The notes under the pieces were generated by a model that worked only from the letters and a program-made list of their open reading frames with translations, had not been told where the DNA came from and searched no databases. From contig JALWSI010000144.1 in NCBI GenBank assembly GCA_027080315.1, positions 1 to 5,117 of the forward strand: a stretch of 5,117 nucleotides of DNA, written 5' to 3'. Shown here in pieces: positions 1-4,607 of this stretch. Position 1 is the first letter of the stretch, and every line of letters begins with the position of its first letter. Source of the DNA: a bacterium (lineage in GTDB: Bacteria > Thermosulfidibacterota > Thermosulfidibacteria > Thermosulfidibacterales > JALWSI01). A program made the translations under genes and the position numbers.

Positions 1-748
1 GTTAAACTCACCGGGCCTGAAGATGTCCCCACCAAGGCGCCACCACCATAAGGAGCAGCATAGTTACCACTGAAGGTGTTGTTTGTTAGACTCACCGTAC
101 CTGAATCTGTGTTTACATAGGTGCCACAACGCTCGTTACCACTGAAGGTGTTGTTTGTTAAACTCACCGAGCCTGAATATGTCCACGCACATGCTCCACC
201 ACCATAAGAAGAATCCGTAGCATGGTTACTACTGAAGGTGTTGTTTGTTAAACTCACCGGGCCTGAATATGTGTTCACATAGGCGCCACCGCCATAATTA
301 GAAGAACCCCCGTAGCATAGTTACCACTAAAGGCGTTGTTTTCAAGGGTAACCTTAGCTGCCTTTGTTTTCACATAAAGCCCGCCGCCATTATCAGACTC
401 TGCCTTGCCATTCTGAAAGGCGAGGTTTCGGACGGTTATGTCTGAGTTGGTGTCGTCAGAAAGCCCTGTGGTGTCAATCTTCATAATCCGGACGGTGTTT
501 CCACCGTCAAGGCTGTGCCCGTTTCCATTGATGGTCAGGGTATGTCCTTGCTCACCAGTGTAAGCAAGGGTAGAGGTTATGTTCATACTATTCTGGACAT
601 TGATTACATCATCCTCACCGTTTCCCTTTGCCTGTGTAAGGGCAGTCTGAAATTCCCCTTCTGTTGAAACATTGAACGTTGCAGCCCCTGCCACAGAAAA
701 AACGCCCATCGCCAGAATAACCATTACACAAAGCACGAATCTCCTCAT
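1..748 (-). CDS. Secreted beta-helix repeat protein (gene C), 3' partial, frame broken by a frameshift
   Basis: Probable exported right-handed parallel beta-helix (adhesin/polymorphic outer-membrane-protein-like) protein. I choose the ATG at 746-748 because AAGGAG lies 8 nt upstream and the product then starts with a compact Sec signal peptide (MRRFVLCVMVILAMGVFSVAGA, cleavage near residue 22-23). An in-frame ATG at 794-796 would add 16 charged residues ahead of the signal and is less likely. Residues 23-120 form the N-terminal cap, alike in pattern to gene B (FQxAL, LTINGNGHSLDG, ITVRNLAFQNG). Coils of the form GGGxYV..VTLENNAFSGN begin at about residue 121. The intact frame ends at 275 (157 aa), its last 11 or so residues being out of phase. 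From 306 to the left edge the -1 frame is open with no stop and encodes four further coils (SSNYGGGAYVNTYSGPVSL and relatives). The gene was therefore longer and runs off the window. It may be a pseudogene, a phase-variable gene or a sequencing error. Function beyond surface exposure is unknown. Confidence 0.8.
3..299 (-). repeat. Tandem beta-helix coil repeats of gene C
   Basis: Four coding repeats share the pattern GGGAxVxTxSGxVSLTNNTFSxN. Their GTG(Val)-SL anchors lie at 255, 165, 93 and 9, giving spacings of 90, 72 and 84 nt, all multiples of three. At DNA level the block around 'ggtgttgtttgttaaactca' recurs almost unchanged near 75-94, 147-166 and 237-256, and its left end is cut by the window edge near 1-10. 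The 72-nt unit (about 93-164) lacks the GGG turn (it reads GNERCGTYVNT), an in-frame loss of roughly 4 to 6 residues. These are coding coils, not a CRISPR array. Confidence 0.85.
307..311 (-). other. Frameshift site: G5 tract in gene C
   Basis: On the coding strand the sequence reads GCT ACG GGG GTT CTT and stops at TGA (275-277). One more G in this run (or two fewer) gives N-Y-A-T-G-G-S-S-N-Y-G-G-G-A, which joins smoothly to the coil repeats that stay open to the left edge. The next coil has the equivalent residues in frame (H-A-T-D-S-S-Y-G-G-G-A, near 198-224), which supports this reading. Whether it is a real mutation, a variable tract or a base-calling error cannot be decided here. Confidence 0.85.
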
Positions 749-756
749 GGCCCTAT

Positions 757-762
757 CTCCTT
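757..762 (-). promoter_or_regulatory. Shine-Dalgarno of gene C (AAGGAG)
   Basis: AAGGAG on the minus strand is 8 nt before the ATG at 746-748, and the ATG is followed directly by a signal peptide. This decides the start against the in-frame ATG at 794-796, which has only a poorly placed AAAAGG in front of it. Confidence 0.75.
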
Positions 763-836
763 GGCGATCTCTAATCCTCTTCACCACCTTATCCATCCAT
801 CCTTTTCCAGAGAGATATTGCTTTTCAGACGGCCTT

Positions 837-854
837 GTTACGGAGCCTCGTAAC
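837..854. repeat. Perfect 6-bp inverted repeat with 6-nt loop
   Basis: GTTACG, GAGCCT loop, CGTAAC. No T-run follows on either strand, so it is not a standard terminator. On the minus strand it lies about 90 nt upstream of the gene C start, in the likely 5' leader, and could be an operator palindrome or a leader stem-loop. Confidence 0.45.
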
Positions 855-938
855 CGCCAAGCTCTGTATTATTGCCCTCCTAATATGCCGCTCTCTCCTC
901 GTCTCGTTTGCAAGCAAGCCTGTGCCGGAAGCACACTC

Positions 939-959
939 CGGGGGTGCCCCCGAATTTTT
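939..959 (+). terminator. Terminator-like hairpin facing the plus strand
   Basis: CGGGG and CCCCG flank a 4-nt loop (939-952) and are followed by AATTTTT (953-959), the layout of a short rho-independent terminator read on the plus strand. No plus-strand gene lies upstream in the window. Read on the minus strand, the direction of the genes, the A-run precedes the hairpin and no T-run follows, so it is a poor candidate for ending gene B. Confidence 0.4.
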
Positions 960-997
960 CAGTAACTGCGTATTCCAGCCCAAGCTCCCCGACCTTG

Positions 998-1017
998 GTT
1001 CATTCTTAGCCTGCGAT
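998..1017 (-). repeat. 20-nt block after gene B stop, identical to one after gene A
   Basis: The 20 bases at 998-1017 are identical to 3942-3961. Each copy begins 7 nt after the respective stop codon. The match shows that the duplication that produced genes A and B included sequence beyond the stop. No hairpin or T-run lies in it, so a terminator role is not evident. Confidence 0.85.
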
Positions 1018-1666
1018 CTTCGGCTCACTTCGCCTCGTTGAAGGTGAAACTGGCCTTTGGACTGGTGCCCAAGATGCTGTTGAGGTCGTTCAGATCGCTA
1101 AGGGCGCTTAGCTGCCATGTGACGGTGTAGGGCACAAGGCTGTTCCAGCCGGCCTTGTCCAGGACAAGGTAGATGCCGGCAAGGTTTCCTGCCTCTATTA
1201 ACCCGTTGCCGGCAGAGAGCACCACGCTGGCCTCCATGGGCTCATTGGTTCCGTCATCCAGCTTCAACCACAGCAGGTAGCCTTTGGCATTCTCAACCTG
1301 ATTCCAGGCAAACACCACAAGGTAGTCTGCGGCATCAAAGTCGTTGTAGTTTATTGCGCTGTTATCTTCTGGCCATACGAGGCCAATGGCAGGGTTCTCG
1401 CTACCGCCGCTGCCTGAGCAGGCTGGTATCTGAACCGCCACGGTCTTGCTTGGCTGCGAGTTGCCGTAGCTGGAATGTGTTTTGATGTAGAAGTGGTAGG
1501 TTCTGCCGCAGGGCAGGTTGTTGAAGGTGTAGCTTGTGGCGGTGCCGTCTTTCACCCATGCCCATAGCTGGTTTTCATCTGCATTGTAGATCAGGTGTCC
1601 ATCTGCCCCTCTCACGGCATTCCACTTCAAGGTGACGCTGGCCACGCAGCCTGCGCCGCAGCCCCC
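998..1666 (-). repeat. Duplicated segment, gene B copy: Fn3, C-terminal domain and downstream flank
   Basis: Direct-repeat partner of 3942-4607, at an offset of 2944 bp. By eye the last 124 residues differ at 17 positions (about 86% identity) with no gap. The DNA at 1487-1558 is identical to 4431-4502 over 72 nt. Synonymous and conservative changes elsewhere show that the copies have drifted, so the 72-nt tract could be a gene-conversion patch. Confidence 0.9.
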
Positions 1667-3775
1667 CTCTGCCGAGGCGGTGAGGCCTGTGGGCGCCTTT
1701 GGAGGTAAAGGTGTTACCATGAAGATAGCAGTACATTCCTTGTTGCTGTCCATGGTTATGGGGCAGTTTAGATTATGTCCGCAGGGGGTACAGTCTTTGT
1801 CCCAGCCGGTGAACTGGAATCCAGGATCTGGTGTTGCGGTGAGGGTTACCACCTTTCCGTTATCGTAGGTGTTTTTGCAGTCGCCAGGGCAGTCTATGCC
1901 TTTGGGGTTGCTGGTGACGGTACCTGATCCGTTGATTTGCACGGTGAGACTGTAGCCGAACTCGTCTGCCCCCATGTCAACTATGTCGTTACCGTCACCG
2001 TCTCCGTCAAGGATGCGCTTGTCGCCTTCAAAGTCTGTTGCCGGAATCTGGGGAGCGGTATTGCAGCCCACGTCTATGCAGGGGGAGTTTGCAGTAAGGT
2101 GAAGGTCTCCGTTGGGGGCATCGGCAAATAGCGGGTTTGCCGATATATTTTGGCCTTGGTGGTAGTTGGTTAGATTGCTGACCACAAGGCAATCTGAAGT
2201 TCCATTAAAGTCATTGCAGGAGAAATCGTTGTTGTAAACATCCTTTGGTTGATTTCCTCCGCCTACATCAACATAAACATCATTACCTCCATTTACCGCG
2301 CTGTTCTCCCGGAGTATGTTATTGTAAAGATTAAGGTTGTTACAACCTACATATATGCCACCACCGGAGTTTGCAGTGTTATGATAGAATACGTTGTTTA
2401 CAATATTTATTGCGTCGTTATAAAGACTAATGTCAATTCCCCCTCCCTGCGCGGCGGTATTGTTCTCAAAAGATGAGTTGCTAATAACAAGGTTGCCGCT
2501 ATCGCTTTCAAGGTAAGCCCCCCCGCCATAAGTGGCAGTATTACTCTTAAAGGATGAATTGCTCACGGTGACAGCGCCGCTCTCGCTATAAAGCATAGCT
2601 CCACCCCCAGCCTCACCGCCATCGTTGTGGGAGAAGGATGAGTTGCTAATGGTGACGTTGCCACTTTCACTGCGAAGTTCAGCCCCACCACAAACATCAG
2701 AAGCGGTATTGTTTTCAAAGGAAGAGTTGTTCACAGTGACATTGCCACTCTCACTCTTAAGTAGAGCTCCGCCGTCGCTACCATGGGCGGCATTGTTCTG
2801 CGAGAAGGTGGAGTCACTAACAGTGAGGTTGCCGCTTACACTTTCAAGGTAAGCCCCTCCGCCGCCAGCATCAGCAACGTTCTGTGAAAAGGAGGAGCCA
2901 CTAACAGAGAGGTTGCCACTTTCACTTTTAAGATAAACCCCGCCGCCGGAGTTGATAGCATTGTTCTGCGAGAAGGTGGAATCACTAACAGTGATATTGC
3001 CGTTCTTACTACCAAGAGCAGCCCCGCCGCCGCTGGAGTCAGCATTGTTCTGTGAGAAGTGGGAGTTGCTAACAACAGCGAGGTTGCCATTTGCACTATA
3101 AAGTATAGCTCCGCCTCCATAGCCGGAGGATGTATTGTTTTCAAAAGATGAATTGCTAACAGTGAGGTTGCCGCTTACACTTTCAAGGTAAGCTCCTCCG
3201 CCGCCATAGGTGCTGGTGTTATTCTCAAATAGTGAGTTTATCACATTTATGGCAGCATTGTCGGTATTTACATACAGTCCTCCTCCTTTATAGTTGTTGT
3301 TGCCGTTCTGGAAGATCAGGCCGTTTATGGTGATGTTAGCTTCCCCATCCCCACCGTTGGCATCGTTATCATTATTTATGTTCATTATCTGCACGCTATT
3401 TTTACCATCAAGCACTGGCCGGTGATCTGGGTCCTGAGCCTGTATGGTGAGCTTTCCATCTCCGTCTGCCGTTGAATAGCTTAGGGTGCCACTGATGGAA
3501 ACATCGTATGTGCCAGAGGCTACAATGATGGTACTGTCATCATGATCTGCCGCTGCCTTGTCAAGGGCATCTTGGAAGCTACAAGGGGCGTTGATACAGT
3601 CACCTGCTCCACCCGCAGAGACATGGTAGGTTGCTCCCCATCCCGCGCTTGCAAAGAAAAAGACAGAGCATATAGCCACTGCAAAAAGCAGGCCCCTAGG
3701 CCTGAAACCGTGGTTGGGCCTGGTGAGATTCTCATGTACCACACTTCCACCACACCTAAGGAACCGGACTATCAT
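1025..3775 (-). CDS. Secreted beta-helix / anchor-Q / Cys-rich repeat / Fn3 surface protein (gene B)
   Basis: Complete gene of 916 aa, probably an exported cell-surface or extracellular adhesin-like protein. The ATG at 3773-3775 is chosen because AGGAGG lies 6 nt upstream; reading further upstream (to 3934) would add 53 residues with no export sense. Residues 1-47 form a long Sec signal with a 27-residue n-region and core GLLFAVAICSVFFFASAGWG. Residues 48-163 are an N-terminal cap with Cys60 and Cys65. Residues 164-496 hold about 12 right-handed beta-helix coils of the type GGGAYLxSxSGNLTVSNSSFxxNxA. Residues 563-606 match the choice-of-anchor Q pattern (NSPCIDVG, then DFEGDKRILDGDGD, then VDMGADEF). 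Residues 609-687 are a bacterial repeat module with six Cys (629, 633, 662, 665, 671, 681). Residues 691-784 are Fn3-like. Residues 792-916 are a further Fn3/Ig-like domain (VFAWNQVENAKGYLLWLKL) shared with gene A. The even Cys content suits disulfides in an oxidising compartment. No catalytic residues, LPXTG, PEP-CTERM or autotransporter barrel are visible, so attachment and ligand are unknown. Confidence 0.9.
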   Translation of the reverse strand: MIVRFLRCGGSVVHENLTRPNHGFRPRGLLFAVAICSVFFFASAGWGATYHVSAGGAGDCINAPCSFQDALDKAAADHDDSTIIVASGTYDVSISGTLSYSTADGDGKLTIQAQDPDHRPVLDGKNSVQIMNINNDNDANGGDGEANITINGLIFQNGNNNYKGGGLYVNTDNAAINVINSLFENNTSTYGGGGAYLESVSGNLTVSNSSFENNTSSGYGGGAILYSANGNLAVVSNSHFSQNNADSSGGGAALGSKNGNITVSDSTFSQNNAINSGGGVYLKSESGNLSVSGSSFSQNVADAGGGGAYLESVSGNLTVSDSTFSQNNAAHGSDGGALLKSESGNVTVNNSSFENNTASDVCGGAELRSESGNVTISNSSFSHNDGGEAGGGAMLYSESGAVTVSNSSFKSNTATYGGGAYLESDSGNLVISNSSFENNTAAQGGGIDISLYNDAINIVNNVFYHNTANSGGGIYVGCNNLNLYNNILRENSAVNGGNDVYVDVGGGNQPKDVYNNDFSCNDFNGTSDCLVVSNLTNYHQGQNISANPLFADAPNGDLHLTANSPCIDVGCNTAPQIPATDFEGDKRILDGDGDGNDIVDMGADEFGYSLTVQINGSGTVTSNPKGIDCPGDCKNTYDNGKVVTLTATPDPGFQFTGWDKDCTPCGHNLNCPITMDSNKECTAIFMVTPLPPKAPTGLTASAEGGCGAGCVASVTLKWNAVRGADGHLIYNADENQLWAWVKDGTATSYTFNNLPCGRTYHFYIKTHSSYGNSQPSKTVAVQIPACSGSGGSENPAIGLVWPEDNSAINYNDFDAADYLVVFAWNQVENAKGYLLWLKLDDGTNEPMEASVVLSAGNGLIEAGNLAGIYLVLDKAGWNSLVPYTVTWQLSALSDLNDLNSILGTSPKASFTFNEAK
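1958..2389 (-). repeat. Duplicated segment, gene B copy: last coils plus anchor-Q motif
   Basis: Encodes residues 463-606 of gene B, which aligns along its whole length with the visible N-terminal part of gene A (4665-5117). Landmarks shared in order are FYHNTA, NLNLYNNIL, YNNDFSCNDF, DCLVV, GDLHLT, NSPCIDVGCNTAPQIPATDF and VDMGADE. Four Cys are conserved (B 520, 529, 566, 571; A 65, 74, 111, 116 of the visible part). Small length differences lie in the coil turns. Confidence 0.85.
2366..3286 (-). repeat. Beta-helix coil array of gene B (about 11 coils)
   Basis: Residues 164-470 repeat every 27-29 residues, each turn opening with GGG(A/I/V) and ending in NSSFxxNxA. Coils 2-10 are closest to each other. 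Some carry variants: DGG at 334, CGG at 362, and one coil with an extra Val (LAVVSNSHF, near 235). The DNA is also repetitive. The segment around 2816-2868 (coil 6) and that around 3155-3207 (coil 2) match over roughly 50 nt with one mismatch that I could see, 339 nt (113 codons, four coils) apart. Confidence 0.9.
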
Positions 3776-3781
3776 TACATC

Positions 3782-3787
3782 CCTCCT
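3782..3787 (-). promoter_or_regulatory. Shine-Dalgarno of gene B (AGGAGG)
   Basis: AGGAGG on the minus strand is 6 nt upstream of the ATG at 3773-3775. An out-of-frame ATG at 3778-3780 is followed at once by TAA and so cannot be the start. This site fixes the N-terminus of the 916-aa product. Confidence 0.85.
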
Positions 3788-3802
3788 GAAGGTTGAGATA
3801 TT

Positions 3803-3820
3803 GCGCCAATGGGCGCTTTT
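3803..3820 (+). terminator. Weak terminator-like hairpin in the A-B gap, plus-strand orientation
   Basis: GCGCC, AATG loop, GGCGC (3803-3816), then TTTT (3817-3820) on the plus strand. The stem is only 5 bp and the T-run is short. On the minus strand the same stem lies in the likely 5' leader of gene B, about 28 nt upstream of its start, and would simply be a leader stem-loop. Confidence 0.3.
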
Positions 3821-3860
3821 CCCAGATGGTGTATGAAGTGTAAATAGCTTGAGGTAGATT

Positions 3861-3891
3861 TTTATAGATTTTATTCGTTTGATTTTCTCAA
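3861..3891 (-). promoter_or_regulatory. Possible sigma70-type promoter of gene B
   Basis: In an AT-rich stretch (about 3841-3898) the minus strand carries TTGAGA (3886-3891, 5 of 6 to the -35 consensus) and TATAAA (3861-3866, 5 of 6 to the -10 consensus) with a 19-nt spacer, longer than the usual 17. Transcription would begin roughly 80 nt before the gene B start codon. AT-rich sequence gives such matches by chance, so this is tentative. Confidence 0.3.
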
Positions 3892-3941
3892 TAAACCCTG
3901 ACTGCGCAAACAAGAACGGCGAGTAAGCTACCACGCCCGTT

Positions 3942-3961
3942 GTTCATTCTTAGCCTGCGAT
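3942..3961 (-). repeat. 20-nt block after gene A stop, identical to one after gene B
   Basis: Identical to 998-1017. It begins 7 nt beyond the TAA of gene A. The 7 intervening bases differ between copies, as do the stop codons (TAA in A, TGA in B). Sequence similarity ends just past this block. Confidence 0.85.
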
Positions 3962-4607
3962 TTTTAGCTTACTTTGCCTCGTTGAAGGTGAAACTGGCCT
4001 TTGGGCTGGTGGCCAATATGCTGCTCAGGTCGTTTGGATCGCTGAGGGCGCTGATTTGCCAGGTTACCTTGTATGGCACAAGGCTGTTCCAGCCAGCCTT
4101 GTCAAAGGCAAAGTAGATGCCTGCAATATCCCCTGCCTCAATGAGGCCATTGCTGGCAGAAAGCACCACATTTGCCTCCATGGGCTCATTGGTTCCATCG
4201 TCTAACTTCAACCACAGCAGGTAGCCTTTGGCCTTCTCAACCTGGTTCCAGGCGAAGACCACAAGGTAGTCTGTGGCAGAAAAGTCGTTGTAGCTGATGG
4301 CGCTGTTATCTGCTGGCCATACGAGGCCAATGGCAGGGTTCTCGCTGCTGCCGCTGCCTGAGCAGGGTGGTATCTCAACGGCCACTGTTTTGCTTGGCTG
4401 AGAGTTGCCCGTGTAGCTGTGGGTCTTGAGGTAGAAGTGGTAGGTTCTGCCGCAGGGCAGGTTGTTGAAGGTGTAGCTTGTGGCGGTGCCGTCTTTCACC
4501 CACTTCCACAACTGGTTTGCATCGGCGTTGTAGATGAGATATCCCTCTGCTCCTCTCACCGCTTTCCAAGTAAGAGTTACACTTGCAACACAGCCTGCTT
4601 GGCAACC
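3942..4607 (-). repeat. Duplicated segment, gene A copy: Fn3, C-terminal domain and downstream flank
   Basis: Direct-repeat partner of 998-1666. It includes the 72-nt tract (4431-4502) identical to 1487-1558, which encodes the Fn3 core around TATSYTFNNLPCGRTYHFY. Both copies have the same orientation, so recombination between them would delete about 2.94 kb and leave one chimeric gene. Confidence 0.9.

Larger units (their letters stand above)
749..1024. other. Intergenic region between genes B and C, rich in inverted repeats
   Basis: This 276-bp gap holds no recognisable gene. A 67-codon minus-strand frame (825-1028) starts with a non-ATG codon, overlaps the end of gene B, has no ribosome binding site I can see and no familiar domain, so I do not call it. 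The region has several inverted repeats: GTTACG/CGTAAC (837-854), TATTA/TAATA (867-885), GTGC/GCAC (about 923-935), CCGGA/TCCGG (about 925-941), and CGGGG/CCCCG (939-952). The last three partly overlap and could be alternative folds. I could not match it to c-di-GMP, cobalamin or other riboswitch cores, nor to an integron attC. No convincing -35/-10 pair for gene C was found. Confidence 0.5.
3776..3968. other. Intergenic region between genes A and B
   Basis: This 193-bp gap contains, in the direction of transcription, the 20-nt block shared with the gene B 3' flank, an AT-rich tract with a possible promoter, a GCGCC/GGCGC stem and the gene B Shine-Dalgarno. I found no clear rho-independent terminator for gene A on the minus strand, so read-through from A into B is possible. 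No small gene is supported. Confidence 0.55.

Noticed and set aside
1-299. CRISPR-like regular repeats
   Set aside because: The units vary in length in multiples of three, encode beta-helix coils with consistent residues, and the intervening segments are related to one another, unlike spacers.
672-965. 97-codon plus-strand open frame
   Set aside because: It lies antisense to the signal peptide of gene C and the hairpin region, with no ribosome binding site and no domain-like sequence. Similar plus-strand frames opposite genes A and B are also antisense shadows.
749-1024. c-di-GMP riboswitch or integron attC site
   Set aside because: Some short strings (GGCACAGGC, GCAAAC, GTTACG/CGTAAC) were suggestive, but the conserved GEMM core and tetraloop receptor order are missing and the attC core GTTRRRY is not matched.
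825-1028. 67-codon open frame on the minus strand between genes B and C
   Set aside because: It starts at a non-ATG codon inside the end of gene B, has no ribosome binding site, a basic low-complexity product with no domain I recognise, and it runs through several inverted repeats. A conserved small protein cannot be excluded without a search.
1973-2008. EF-hand or thrombospondin type 3 calcium site in the LDGDGDGNDIVD stretch of gene B
   Set aside because: The acidic spacing does not match a full EF-hand or TSP3 pattern and it is lost in gene A (LDGDGDRIPVVD). It is better explained as part of the anchor-Q motif.
2836-3144. 102-codon minus-strand frame inside gene B
   Set aside because: It is a shifted reading of the coil repeats. 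The repetitive DNA keeps alternative frames open, and the in-frame gene B product is clearly the real one.
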